A stretch of 64,000 bases of DNA, taken from assembly GCF_023517795.1 (NCBI RefSeq), contig NZ_CP082928.1:4464001-4528000 (forward strand), in the 5' to 3' direction. The DNA is from Pseudomonas fulva (lineage in GTDB: Bacteria; Pseudomonadota; Gammaproteobacteria; Pseudomonadales; Pseudomonadaceae). Of this stretch, positions 18,117 to 27,284 are shown in pieces. How positions within the stretch are numbered: position 1 is the first letter of the stretch; each line of letters starts with the position of its first letter. The notes under the pieces were generated by a model. The model was given only the letters and a program-made list of their open reading frames with translations. It made no database searches and was not told the origin of the DNA. Both the position numbers and the translations under genes were made by a program.

Positions 18117-19429
18117 GTGCTTCGCGTGTCCAGGAGGGCATGAAGTACCTCCTCAACTCCGGCTGGATGCTGGCCGAGAAATTCCTCATGCTGGCCATCG
18201 GCCTGGCCACCACGGTGGTGCTGGCGCGCTACCTGGGGCCCGAGGATTTCGGTTACCTGAACTACGCGCTGGCGCTGCTGGGTCTGCTCAGCATCGTTGT
18301 GCACCTGGGGCTCACCGGCCTGGTGGTCAAGGAGCTGCGCAGCAACCCGGACAACGAGGACCAGATCCTCTCCACGGTATTCGTGATCAAGGTGGGCTGC
18401 TCGGTGATCGCCTTCGCGATCATGATGAGCACCTACCTGTTCGGCAACGACCAGAACTTCCTGGTGCTGCTGTTCACCGCCCTGGCGCTGTTCTTCACCC
18501 CGTTCGAAATGCTCATCGACTGGTTCCAGGCGCGGGTGCAGGCCAAGTACGCGGCGGTGGCCGGCTTCGTCGGCCAGCTGGGCGGCAACGGCCTGAAGAT
18601 GATCCTGGCCATCGCCGGCGCGGGCCTGGTGTACATCGCCCTGGCCCACGTGGTGGTGGTGATGGTCACTTCGGCGATCCTGGTCTGCTACGCGGTGATG
18701 CTCAAGCGCGATTTCCGCTTCGACTTTTCCTGGCCACTGGGCAAGACGCTGCTCAAGAAGAGCTTCCTCATCTTCCTGGGCTCGCTGTCGGCGGTGATCT
18801 ACCTCAAGGTCGACCAGATCATGCTGCAGTACATGCTCGGCGAGTACGCCGTGGGGGTGTATTCGGCGGCGTCGCGGCTGTCCGAGGCCTGGTACCTGAT
18901 CCCGACCATTCTCATGGCGTCGGTCTTCCCGAAGATGATCGATCTGCACAAGACCGACACCGCCGGCTACAACCGCTTCATGCAGGTGGCGCTGGACGTG
19001 CTGTTCTTCATGGCCTTCGCCCTGGCCGTGGTGGTGTTCTTCCTTTCCGACTGGATCGTGCACCTGCTCTACGGCGCCCAGTACGTCGACGCCGGGCCGG
19101 TGCTGGCGATCCATATCTTCGCCGCGACCTTCGTGTTCATGCGCGCGCTGTTCAGCAAGTGGATCATCATCGAGGAAGCCTTCATCTTTTCCCTGGTCAC
19201 CCAGGGCCTCGGCGCGCTGAGCAACATCGTGCTCAATTACTACCTCATCCAGAGCCACGGCGTGGTCGGCTCGGCCTGGGCGACGCTGATTTCCTATTCC
19301 ATCGCCGGTTACGTGAGCTTGCTGCTGTCACGCAAGACACGGCCGCTGTTCATCATGATGACCAAGAGTATTTGCCTGCACGTGTTCATTAGCGTGCCCC
19401 AGTTGATTCGTGAATTCAGGAGAAGGTGA
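18113..19429 (+). CDS. wzx: Wzx-type oligosaccharide flippase
   Basis: 438 residues with about 12-14 membrane helices, a member of the MOP/PST exporter family. The N-terminus shows the usual ARYLGPEDFGYLNYALALL segment. It would flip undecaprenyl-diphosphate-linked repeat units to the periplasm for the Wzy polymerase encoded at 25469-26752. It overlaps the nitroreductase gene by ATGA and is followed by the pyruvyl transferase gene after 1 nt. The E. coli colanic acid locus likewise has a flippase next to the pyruvyl transferase gene wcaK. Confidence 0.93.
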   Translation: MSASRVQEGMKYLLNSGWMLAEKFLMLAIGLATTVVLARYLGPEDFGYLNYALALLGLLSIVVHLGLTGLVVKELRSNPDNEDQILSTVFVIKVGCSVIAFAIMMSTYLFGNDQNFLVLLFTALALFFTPFEMLIDWFQARVQAKYAAVAGFVGQLGGNGLKMILAIAGAGLVYIALAHVVVVMVTSAILVCYAVMLKRDFRFDFSWPLGKTLLKKSFLIFLGSLSAVIYLKVDQIMLQYMLGEYAVGVYSAASRLSEAWYLIPTILMASVFPKMIDLHKTDTAGYNRFMQVALDVLFFMAFALAVVVFFLSDWIVHLLYGAQYVDAGPVLAIHIFAATFVFMRALFSKWIIIEEAFIFSLVTQGLGALSNIVLNYYLIQSHGVVGSAWATLISYSIAGYVSLLLSRKTRPLFIMMTKSICLHVFISVPQLIREFRRR

Positions 19430-19430
19430 T

Positions 19431-20624
19431 ATGTACGTCGAGATCCGCAAGGCCGGTTTCGTCAACAAGGGGGCGGCACTGATGCTGCACGCCGCCCTGC
19501 AGCAAGTGCGCAAGAACCTGCCAGCTGCCAAGGTAGTGATGGAGCCGGGCCGGGCCAAGAGCCCTTATCCTTATTTCAACCGTGCGTCCCTGGGGCTGTA
19601 CCAGAAGGCCTGGTTGTGGCGCAAAGGCATCCCGTTCGGTGACCTGGCGGCGGTGGTGCCGGCCGGTATCCGCGAGCAGTACGGCATCGTGCTCGACAAG
19701 GAAATCAACGTGGTGCTGGACGCCGCCGGCTTCGCCTACAGCGACCAGTGGGGCCCGGACCTGTCCGAGGAGCTGGCCCGTTCCAGCAAGCGCTGGAAGA
19801 AGCAGGGCTCCAAGGTGATTCTGCTGCCCCAGGCGTTCGGGCCGTTCCGCGACCCGCGTAGCCGCGAGGCGGTGAAGGCGTTCGTCGACAACTGCGACCT
19901 GATCTTCGCCCGCGAGCAGATCTCCTACGACTACCTGACCGAGATCGTCGGCGAGCGCGACAACATCAAGATCGCCCCGGACTTCACCAACCTGATCACC
20001 GGCCCGGTGCCGGACTACTTCGACCCTGAGATCCACCAGATCTGCCTGGTGCCCAACTGCCGTATGCTCGACAAGACCGACGACAGCGTCGCCAAGGGCT
20101 ATGCGCCGTTCCTCGAGCGCGCAGCCAAGGCACTGGTAGAGCGTGGCGCCAAGCCGTTCCTGCTGATCCATGAAGGCGAGGGCGATGCGCGCCTGGCCGA
20201 GCAGGTTTCCAAAGCGGTAGGCGGCCTGCCGATCCTGCGCGAGACCGATCCGCTGGCCATCAAGGGCATCCTCGGCGCCTGCCGCGGCACCCTGGGCAGC
20301 CGCTTCCACGGCCTGGTCAGTGCGCTGTCACAGGGCGTGCCGTCGCTGGCCACCGGCTGGAGCCACAAGTACCAGATGCTGTTCGCCGATTACGGGTTCT
20401 CCGAGGGCGTGCTGGACATCAACCTGAGCGACGAGGAGCTCAACCGCGCCCTCGACAACCTTACCGATCCGGTGCAGATGCAGGCGCTGTCCGCGCGCCT
20501 CAATGCTCACTCGGCTGAGCTGAAGACCCGCACCCAGGCCATGTGGAACGAAGTGTTCGCGCTGATCGAGCAGGGCCGCAACGTACGCAGCGAGAAGCCG
20601 GTTGCCGTGGCAACTGGGCGTTAA
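19431..20624 (+). CDS. polysaccharide pyruvyl transferase family protein
   Basis: 397 residues, start set by AGGAG 6 nt upstream of ATG 19431. A PF04230-type protein: N-terminal NKGAALML segment, central VILLPQAFGPFRD and C-terminal GSRFHGLVSALSQGVPSLATGWSHKY, the histidine-bearing motif of the family. Such enzymes transfer pyruvate from phosphoenolpyruvate to form ketals on sugars, as WcaK is thought to do in colanic acid. It is last in the plus-strand trio and is followed by a terminator. Acceptor sugar not visible. Confidence 0.9.
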   Translation: MYVEIRKAGFVNKGAALMLHAALQQVRKNLPAAKVVMEPGRAKSPYPYFNRASLGLYQKAWLWRKGIPFGDLAAVVPAGIREQYGIVLDKEINVVLDAAGFAYSDQWGPDLSEELARSSKRWKKQGSKVILLPQAFGPFRDPRSREAVKAFVDNCDLIFAREQISYDYLTEIVGERDNIKIAPDFTNLITGPVPDYFDPEIHQICLVPNCRMLDKTDDSVAKGYAPFLERAAKALVERGAKPFLLIHEGEGDARLAEQVSKAVGGLPILRETDPLAIKGILGACRGTLGSRFHGLVSALSQGVPSLATGWSHKYQMLFADYGFSEGVLDINLSDEELNRALDNLTDPVQMQALSARLNAHSAELKTRTQAMWNEVFALIEQGRNVRSEKPVAVATGR

Positions 20625-20632
20625 ACGGACGA

Positions 20633-20664
20633 GGGCGATGCCGCATCGGCGGCATCGCCTTTTC
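20633..20664 (+). terminator. intrinsic terminator after the pyruvyl transferase gene
   Basis: GGCGATGCCGC / GCGGCATCGCC stem with a 4-nt loop and TTTT, starting 9 nt after the stop codon. Confidence 0.85.
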
Positions 20665-20715
20665 CAGCGTGCCAGACCAAGGTTCTTCGCTCTTTAGGGG
20701 AGCGCCTGGTTGATG

Positions 20716-21393
20716 CCGGACTGGCAAGTTTGTGTGCGTTGCCGATGGCTTGGCACTCTCCATTAGCACGCCGCCTGGCCGGGTGGGTTTCGCCCCTTAC
20801 GGGCGACTCACTTTCTGTGCTTGTGCAAAGAAAGTAAGCAAAGAAACACACCCCTACATCCGGCCCCGGCTGCGCCGGGGTTCCCTCGCTCCATCACCAC
20901 TCCAGGGGCACGCTGCGAAGGGCCATCCCTGGCCCATCGCAGCTCTCGCGACATCCATGTCGCTCAACCCCTTACATGGCGATTCCACTCGGCCTCCTGA
21001 AGGGGACCATGTCGCGAGCTTGCGACATCTGCGCAAGATCAAAGTCGGTAGCGTTTGGCTTTTGCTCTTGAAGCGCGATCTCACAGACGACGCCCAAGTC
21101 CCCTTCAGGAGGCCGAGTGGAGGTGTTGCGTAGGGGAGCGAGCCGCATGGATGCGGCGAGAGGCTTAATGGGCCAGGGATGGCCCATGTAAGCCGGCCCC
21201 CGGAGCGGCACCGGAGCGAGGGAAGTTTCGCGCAGCGAAACCCGGATGTCGGGGTGCCCTTCTTTGGCACACCTTTCTTGGGCAAGCAAGAAAGGTGTGG
21301 CGCCCGTAAGGGGCGCAACACAATGGTTCAGTAGACGCGGTAATGGATAGTGCCAAGCCAGTAAGTGATACGCACACAGACTTGCCAGCCCGG
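20716..21393. repeat. long inverted-repeat element, copy B (non-coding)
   Basis: About 678 nt between two convergent operons, homologous to copy A at 5797-6634. Ends CCGGACTGGCAAG and the complement of CCGGGCTGGCAAG are inverted. The central 90-nt core (21008-21097) is bounded by a perfect 23-bp inverted repeat (20985-21007 and 21098-21120). The arms align with copy A in the same direction while the core aligns only in reverse complement. The 28-nt repeat modules of copy A are absent, as if cleanly missing from both arms. No transposase or credible ORF inside. Confidence 0.8.
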
Positions 21394-21422
21394 TACCAAG
21401 GCTGATTTTCCTGAGATACCAC

Positions 21423-21457
21423 AAAAAAACGCCCGGACGATCACTCGTCCGGGCGTT
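21423..21457 (-). terminator. intrinsic terminator of the minus-strand polysaccharide operon
   Basis: On the minus strand, AACGCCCGGACGA / TCGTCCGGGCGTT stem with a 4-nt loop, followed by seven T. It lies 20 nt after the last gene of the operon. Confidence 0.9.
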
Positions 21458-21476
21458 CTAGTACCTGCAGTCGACC

Positions 21477-22271
21477 TCAGGACTTGCGGTCGTAGGCCCC
21501 TTGCTCGCTGACCGCGACCTTGCTGTCGCGACCGTTACGCACGATGTAGTAGAAGAACCGCGGAATGCCGATCACGTAGCGGGCGAACAGCCGGCGCGGC
21601 TCCATGAGCAGGCGATACGCCCATTCCATGCCGACCTTGCGCACCAGTTCGGGCGCCCGGTTGAAGCGCTGAGCGGCGAAATCCAGGATCGCGCCACCGC
21701 AGATCATCAGGGCAGGGCGGCTGAGGTTGCGCTGCAGGGTGACGGCCACCTCTTCCTGGCGTGGCATGCCCATGCCCATCACGATCAGCGGAATCTTGCC
21801 CGGCTGCAGGTGCTCAAGAACGAATTCCAGGTAGCGCTCCACGGGCTGGAAGCCGTCGATGGCATGGTAGTCACGACCGCGGAACAGGGCATTGGCGCCT
21901 TCGTCGGTCCACGGCTCGCAGGTACCCATGGCGAACAGCTGATACTGGTTGCTGCGCTCGCCCTGCAGGGCGTGCTCGATCAGCGCCGGAATGAAATCGG
22001 TACCGTTGAGGTTGGCGCCGGGCGCCAGGCCGTTCAGCTGGCAGGCCAGCTTGATGCCGATGCCATCGCGCAGCAGATGGTTGATCTGCAGGAAGTGGCG
22101 GCGTGCGCGCTTGTCCTGCTGGATCAGGTTGTAGCCATGCTGGTTGAGAAAACCAACGATGGTCGGTTTCTTCGGACTGCTCAAGTCTTCGAGCAACGGC
22201 GTCACATCATGTTCTTCCAGCAACTTCAGTTTGTGAATAACGGGGTCGTACAGGAGTTTGGAAGTTTTCAC
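21477..22271 (-). CDS. WecG/TagA/CpsF family glycosyltransferase (second copy)
   Basis: 264 residues from GTG 22271, preceded by GAGG; the frame upstream runs through the intergenic spacer. The GT26-family signature is clear: NGTDFIPALIEHAL, GMGMPRQEEVAV and RRLFARYVIGIPRFFYYIV near the end. GT26 enzymes add a sugar such as N-acetylmannosamine or a uronic acid to lipid-linked acceptors. It is the last gene of the operon, 228 nt after manC, a wider gap than elsewhere. A paralogue lies at 23927-24745; the two differ strongly in sequence, so they probably add different sugars. Confidence 0.87.
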   Translation of the reverse strand: MKTSKLLYDPVIHKLKLLEEHDVTPLLEDLSSPKKPTIVGFLNQHGYNLIQQDKRARRHFLQINHLLRDGIGIKLACQLNGLAPGANLNGTDFIPALIEHALQGERSNQYQLFAMGTCEPWTDEGANALFRGRDYHAIDGFQPVERYLEFVLEHLQPGKIPLIVMGMGMPRQEEVAVTLQRNLSRPALMICGGAILDFAAQRFNRAPELVRKVGMEWAYRLLMEPRRLFARYVIGIPRFFYYIVRNGRDSKVAVSEQGAYDRKS

Positions 22272-22499
22272 GGGCGAGCCTCGTTGTCGGAAAGTAGGAG
22301 AATTATCCGGAGTGTGTTCACGTGGGCTTCGCGCTTTGCTTGTTCTTGTAGAAAGTCCGTTTGATAGCGAAATGGGTGGCATTCCTTGCCCCATCGGGTG
22401 TGAACTGGCAGAGCCATGGGAGAGGTGGCGAACCACCCGGCGAAGGGGCCCCAGGGGGCCCCGGTGATGGGTGCCGGCGCAGTGAGCGCTGGCCCGGCC

Positions 22500-23930
22500 T
22501 CAGGCCGCGGAAACCTTGAGTTCCTTGACGCGGCCATAGTTGTCGGAGAAGCGGATGATATCGTCTTCGCCCAGGTACGTCCCGGACTGCACTTCGATCA
22601 GCTCGAGCGGAATCATGCCCGGGTTTTCCAGGGCATGGATCTGACCGATCGGAATGTAGGTCGACTGGTTTTCGGTGACCATGTAGGTCTCGTCGCCATT
22701 GGTCACCTGGGCGGTGCCACTGACCACGATCCAGTGCTCGGCGCGGTGGTGGTGCATCTGCACCGACAGCTTGGCGCCCGGCTTCACGGTGATGCGCTTG
22801 ACCTGGTAGCGCGCGCCATTGTCGATGGAGTCGTACATGCCCCACGGGCGGTACACTTCGCGGTTGTTGAGGTGCTCGCAACGCTCCTCGCGCTTGAGCT
22901 GCTCGACGATGCGCTTGACCTCCTGGGCCTTGTCCTTGTGCGCGACCATGACGGTGTCCTTGGTCTCGACGATGATCAGGTCCTCGACGCCGACTGTGGT
23001 CACCAGGCGGTAGTCGGCGTGCACGTAGTTGTTCTGGCTGTCGTGGCTGAGCACGTCGCCCTTGTGCACGTTGCCCTGTTCGTCCTTGTCGCTGACGTCC
23101 CACAGCGCGGACCAGGAGCCGATATCGCTCCAGCCGGCATCCAGGGGCACCATCACCGCATCTTCGGTCTTTTCCATCACCGCGTAGTCGATGGAGTCTT
23201 CCGGGCAGGCGGCGAAGGCCTCCTTGCCGATGCGCACAAAGTGCATGTCTTCTTCGCTCTGCGCGGTGGCGCGGCGGCAGGCGTCGAGAATCTCCGGCTG
23301 CCAGCGCTGCAGCTCTTCGAGGTAGCGGCTGGCGCGGAACATGAACATGCCGCTGTTCCAGAAGTGCTCGCCGGAGGCCAGGTAGCGCTCGGCGGTTTCG
23401 CTGTCGGGTTTCTCGACGAACTTGGCGACGGTGAAGCCGCCTTCACCGGCGGCCGCACCTTTCTGCAGGTAGCCGTAGCCGGTTTCGGCATGGGTCGGCA
23501 CGATGCCGAAGGTCACCAGTTTGCCGGCCTGGGCGAAGGGCAGGGCGGTTTCCACGGCGCGGTGGAAGGCGTCGACGTCCTTGATCAGGTGGTCGGCGGC
23601 GAGGATCAGCAGCACCGGGTCGTGTTCCTTTTCCAGCGCCTTGATCGCGGCCAGGGCAACCGCCGGCGCGGTGTTGCGGCCTACCGGCTCGAGCAGGATG
23701 CTGGCGTTGTCGATGCCTAGGGTGCGCAGCTGTTCGGCGGCGAGGAAACGGTGCTCCTCGTTGCAGATCAGGCACGGCTGGCTGGCCTTCAGGCCGTCCA
23801 GGCGGCGAATGGTCGCCTGCAGCATGGACAGCGAGTCATCGGCGATCGGCAGGAACTGCTTGGGGTTGAGTTGGCGCGAAAGCGGCCACAGGCGCGAGCC
23901 ATTACCGCCGGAAAGAATGACAGGAATCAT
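22500..23930 (-). CDS. manC: mannose-1-phosphate guanylyltransferase / mannose-6-phosphate isomerase
   Basis: 476 residues, type II bifunctional enzyme as in AlgA, PslB and CpsB. It makes GDP-mannose from mannose-1-P and GTP and also converts fructose-6-P to mannose-6-P. The N-terminal nucleotidyltransferase shows [14 protein letters not shown] and FVEKPD; the C-terminal cupin isomerase shows [10 protein letters not shown] with metal-binding histidines. GGAG precedes the ATG, which overlaps the stop of the upstream transferase gene. It supplies Gmd (28262-29386) with GDP-mannose. No phosphomannomutase gene is present, so that step must come from elsewhere (AlgC-like). Confidence 0.95.
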   Translation of the reverse strand: MIPVILSGGNGSRLWPLSRQLNPKQFLPIADDSLSMLQATIRRLDGLKASQPCLICNEEHRFLAAEQLRTLGIDNASILLEPVGRNTAPAVALAAIKALEKEHDPVLLILAADHLIKDVDAFHRAVETALPFAQAGKLVTFGIVPTHAETGYGYLQKGAAAGEGGFTVAKFVEKPDSETAERYLASGEHFWNSGMFMFRASRYLEELQRWQPEILDACRRATAQSEEDMHFVRIGKEAFAACPEDSIDYAVMEKTEDAVMVPLDAGWSDIGSWSALWDVSDKDEQGNVHKGDVLSHDSQNNYVHADYRLVTTVGVEDLIIVETKDTVMVAHKDKAQEVKRIVEQLKREERCEHLNNREVYRPWGMYDSIDNGARYQVKRITVKPGAKLSVQMHHHRAEHWIVVSGTAQVTNGDETYMVTENQSTYIPIGQIHALENPGMIPLELIEVQSGTYLGEDDIIRFSDNYGRVKELKVSAA

Positions 23931-24745
23931 CGTGGAGCTCCTCCCATGAAGAGTGATTGCCGAAGTTTGAATTCCCTGAGCAGGATCGGCAGGATCAGGA
24001 ACGCGTCGCGGACGTAACGGCCGACCAGACGGCGTGGTTCGGTATAAGCGCGGTGCAGCCATTCCAGCGAATAACGCTGCATCCACATCGGGGCGCGGCG
24101 CAGCTTGCCGGACAGGAAATTGATCGAGGCGCCCACGCACAGGCCGATGCCGACGGCCTGGTCGGTCTCGAAGATCTTGTGGGCGAGAATTTCCTGGCGC
24201 GGGCAGCCCACCGACAGCACCACCAGGTGCGAGGGGTGCTCGACGACGAAGGACAGGCAGGCCTGGATCGCTTCTTCGCTGTCGATGAAACCCATCGGCG
24301 GGTTGTGGTGGTGGAAGGTGATATTGGGGAAGCGTTCACGCAGCCGGGCGATGTCATCGTCTTCGCAGCCGATGATGGTCACGTCCCAGGCGCGCTCCTC
24401 GGCAATGCCGATCAGCTCGGCGGTCAGGGTGCTGCCGGGGATGGCGTCCTCGACCGGCACCTTGAGCATGCGCAGCAGTGGCAACAGCACGCGGCTGTCG
24501 CAGATGCGGTGACGCGCCACGGCGTAGGCGCGCTTGAGGTCGCGGTCGGTTTCCAGCTGCACCACGTGATTCACGTTGGGCGTCACGATGTAGCTGTACT
24601 TGTCGGTGCTGTGCTCAACCAGGTCCTCGATCAGGCGATCCTTGGTGCCAGCGTAGAACTCGATGTCAAAGGCCTTCATCAACACCTCTTTGCGCCACTG
24701 GCGCGTATCACGGACGGGCAACGGCTGTTGTTGCTCGCGATTCAT
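23927..24745 (-). CDS. WecG/TagA/CpsF family glycosyltransferase (first copy)
   Basis: 272 residues from ATG 24745, which overlaps the stop of the GT2 gene (ATGA); its own stop overlaps the manC start the same way. GT26 motifs: [13 protein letters not shown], the [12 protein letters not shown] segment, [13 protein letters not shown] and [15 protein letters not shown]. It would add one sugar of the repeat unit on the cytoplasmic face. An internal ATG ([11 protein letters not shown]) 22 codons in is an alternative start, but the overlap supports the longer form. Confidence 0.9.
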   Translation of the reverse strand: MNREQQQPLPVRDTRQWRKEVLMKAFDIEFYAGTKDRLIEDLVEHSTDKYSYIVTPNVNHVVQLETDRDLKRAYAVARHRICDSRVLLPLLRMLKVPVEDAIPGSTLTAELIGIAEERAWDVTIIGCEDDDIARLRERFPNITFHHHNPPMGFIDSEEAIQACLSFVVEHPSHLVVLSVGCPRQEILAHKIFETDQAVGIGLCVGASINFLSGKLRRAPMWMQRYSLEWLHRAYTEPRRLVGRYVRDAFLILPILLREFKLRQSLFMGGAPR

Positions 24746-25506
24746 TTGCCCAAGGCCGCTTTCAGCAGTTTGCTGTGGGTATGCACGTAGTGCAGGACAT
24801 ACAAAGAGATACTGTGCAACGGCGATAGTTTCATGACCTCCCGACGAATGCGCATGTCTTCCTTGAGCGCGTCGAAACGACGGCTGGTGGAAACCCCGGT
24901 GGTGTCGAAAATGCACAGCGGCGAATCGATCTTCAGCACGTCGCGCTGGTGATCCTGGCCCTGCAGGAATTCGACGATCATGCAGTAGTCCGCCGAGAGC
25001 TTGAAATCGTCGCGAAAGCGCACGTTGCGCAGCCGCTCGTTCTCGAAGTACATGGCCTGGTGGCTGGACGGCATGCCCAGCACCAGGTGCTCGATCTTCT
25101 TCGCCTTCTGCGGGGTGAGGCGACCTTCGGCGTTCTGCAGGTAATAATCACCGTAGACGTAACGTGGCTTGCTCTGTGCCTTGTCGATGGCGTCGGCGAC
25201 CTTCTGCAGCACGTTCTCGTCGTAGAAGAAGTCGCCGCTGTTGAGGAACAGGGTGTAGCCCTCGGTCGCCGAGCCCTTGATCAGGCCCTTGTTCATGGCG
25301 TCGTAGAGGCCCTTGTCACGCTCGCAGGTGATCTCGGCATAGGGCTCGTCGATGGTCGCCAGCCACTCGGCGCCGCCGTCCGTGGAGGCGCCGTCGACGA
25401 CGATCCAGCGGAAGTTGCGGTAGGTCTGGGCAGCCACACTCTGGTAGGTCTGCTTGAGACCCTCCAGGTTATTCCAGTTGATGGTTACGATACTGAATTG
25501 GGTCAT
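24742..25506 (-). CDS. family 2 glycosyltransferase
   Basis: 254 residues from ATG 25506 (MTQFSIVTINWNN). GT-A fold: WIVVDGASTDGG near 36-47 and the metal-binding region FLNSGDFF near 90. A WcaA/WcaE-like inverting transferase acting on a lipid-linked intermediate. The start lies inside the last codons of the wzy gene (38-nt overlap), and its stop overlaps the next gene. Donor and acceptor unknown. Confidence 0.9.
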   Translation of the reverse strand: MTQFSIVTINWNNLEGLKQTYQSVAAQTYRNFRWIVVDGASTDGGAEWLATIDEPYAEITCERDKGLYDAMNKGLIKGSATEGYTLFLNSGDFFYDENVLQKVADAIDKAQSKPRYVYGDYYLQNAEGRLTPQKAKKIEHLVLGMPSSHQAMYFENERLRNVRFRDDFKLSADYCMIVEFLQGQDHQRDVLKIDSPLCIFDTTGVSTSRRFDALKEDMRIRREVMKLSPLHSISLYVLHYVHTHSKLLKAALGK

Positions 25507-26752
25507 GGCGTGTGCCTCTGATCTCACGAGTCGGGGATGCTTGCGCGGCGTAGGCGCGGGAGTAGTACAGGAAGCAGGCGGCGCCGATGCCCAGAATATC
25601 GCCGCCGTACATCAGGGAGTTGGACAGGAACATGTTGAGCATCTGGAACCAGAAGATCAGCTGGAAGGCGCTGAGCAGCGGGCCCTTGTTGGGGCAGCGC
25701 TTCATGATGCGCAGGTAGCCGACGTAGAAGATCAGCGCGATCAGCGGCGTGAGGAACCCGTAGCGGTAGTACACGCCGAAGATGCCCACGTCCGACAGGT
25801 AGAAGTGCGGGTTGTAGAGGGCGCTGAAACCGCCTTTCCACTGCAGCGACAGCGAGCCCATGCCGATGTACAGGTTGTCCGCCACCGCGCCGATGATGAT
25901 GGACGTGGTGTTGTCGCGCACGCCCGGGCCGGTGGTGGCTTCGTCGAGCAACGCCTGGAACTTGTCGAACTGGGCGTAGTAGAACTCCGGGAACATGAAG
26001 AACGAGGCCACCAGGATGGTCGCGGCCAGCAGGCCCAGCTTGAGCAGCGAGTCGATGCGGTCGCGGAAGATCCACAGACCGGCCAGGCACCAGATGATCA
26101 TGGTCTGGCGGGTCTGCAGCACCAGCCACAGGTAGGACGCGAAGAACAGCAGGGTGCAGACCTTGGGCAGCGAGATACGGTCCTTCATGCTGTACATCAG
26201 CATGAAGGCGCAGATGGTCACGTAGCTCGAGCCGATGCGGAAGCGATTGGGGCGCAGCAGCACGTCGCCGGCGTCCTTGGCATCCACGGTAAAGGACACG
26301 TTGGTGTTTTCCGGGATGATCCCGAAGTAGTAGCAGTAGCCCACGAAGGCGCAGGCCAGGCCCGAGTAGAGAAAGAAGGTCTCCAGGTGCTTCTGGGTGG
26401 GCGCGGTCTTGATCATCAGGAACAGCGCCGGGAAGAACACCAGGTAGGCGAAGCTGCGGCGCTCCTCGAGCAGGCCGTAGATGAACGGCTGGTCGAAGTT
26501 GAGCTCGGCCATGATCGCCGAGACGACCGGCAGCACCAGGCCCATGAAGATGATCCACAGGCTGGTCTTGGACTGGTAGATACGCTTCCAGACCAGGAAC
26601 AGTGCCCCGGAGGCGCCCAGCAGCCCGAGCAGCCACAGCTCGCGCAGGTAGGGGATGCCAGCCTTCTTGTCGTCGGTCAGAAAGAAACAGGCCGAGTTCA
26701 GGACAAACAAGATCAGCAGCAGATTGCGGTATGCCAGGAGTTGCTTGAACAA
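25469..26752 (-). CDS. wzy: Wzy-type O-antigen/exopolysaccharide polymerase
   Basis: 427 residues with about 11-12 predicted membrane helices and a large periplasmic loop in the second half (roughly 265-335). This is the topology of Wzy/WaaL-family proteins. It would join flipped repeat units at the outer face of the inner membrane. It lies between gmm and a glycosyltransferase gene and is the only polymerase candidate in the locus. Sequence conservation in this family is poor, so the call rests on topology and context; WaaL-like ligase is the alternative. Confidence 0.82.
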   Translation of the reverse strand: MFKQLLAYRNLLLILFVLNSACFFLTDDKKAGIPYLRELWLLGLLGASGALFLVWKRIYQSKTSLWIIFMGLVLPVVSAIMAELNFDQPFIYGLLEERRSFAYLVFFPALFLMIKTAPTQKHLETFFLYSGLACAFVGYCYYFGIIPENTNVSFTVDAKDAGDVLLRPNRFRIGSSYVTICAFMLMYSMKDRISLPKVCTLLFFASYLWLVLQTRQTMIIWCLAGLWIFRDRIDSLLKLGLLAATILVASFFMFPEFYYAQFDKFQALLDEATTGPGVRDNTTSIIIGAVADNLYIGMGSLSLQWKGGFSALYNPHFYLSDVGIFGVYYRYGFLTPLIALIFYVGYLRIMKRCPNKGPLLSAFQLIFWFQMLNMFLSNSLMYGGDILGIGAACFLYYSRAYAAQASPTREIRGTRHDPIQYRNHQLE

Positions 26753-26821
26753 GCTCGCCTTCCCATATCGAAATTGTCTTGGCTCGCAGGCGCCGCCGCG
26801 TAGGCGTGGCTCGCGAGGTAT

Positions 26822-27283
26822 CTAGTACAGCGCCTGCAAATAGTCGCGGGTATTGCTGTGGATGCGCGGTTCGTCGCGCATCTGCTCGATCGGCCACCAG
26901 CGGTAGCGACCATGTTGCACGCTGGGCGGCTGCAGGCTCTGCCGTGCGCCCAGTTCCAGGGCGTAGGCGATGACCACGTAGTGGGCGTCCGGCGACTCGC
27001 CGAACACGCTGTCGTCATAGAAGTGCTCGTACACCCCGAGCAGCCTGCCCTGGTCACGGCTGAACGCCTGGCCCAGTTCTTCCCGGGTCAGGCGCGCGAA
27101 CGCCGCGTCCAGGGTTTCGTTCTTCAGAATCCGCCCGCCCGGGGCGAACCAGCTGCCCTGGGCGGGGCGGTTGAGCCGCTCGCCCAGCAGCAGTTCGCCC
27201 TGGGGGTTGCGTACCAGCAGGTCGATGGACACCAGCGGCGTGCTGGCGACCACCGTCCTGAAGGTGTCGGCCGGCAGGAACAT
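26822..27283 (-). CDS. gmm: GDP-mannose mannosyl hydrolase (Nudix)
   Basis: 153 residues, the usual length. It cleaves GDP-mannose (or GDP-fucose) to the sugar and GDP and may tune GDP-sugar pools. The altered Nudix box GGRILKNETLDAAFARLT-xEELG lacks the full REUxEE set, as is typical for Gmm. ATG 27283 is 1 nt after the fcl stop, so the longer in-frame start is rejected. Same gene order gmd-fcl-gmm as in colanic acid loci. Confidence 0.92.
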   Translation of the reverse strand: MFLPADTFRTVVASTPLVSIDLLVRNPQGELLLGERLNRPAQGSWFAPGGRILKNETLDAAFARLTREELGQAFSRDQGRLLGVYEHFYDDSVFGESPDAHYVVIAYALELGARQSLQPPSVQHGRYRWWPIEQMRDEPRIHSNTRDYLQALY

Positions 27284-27284
27284 G

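Noticed and set aside
22430..22465. GGGGCCCC-type palindrome after manC as a terminator
   Set aside because: The stem is GC-only with no T tract on the minus strand, and another gene of the operon follows.
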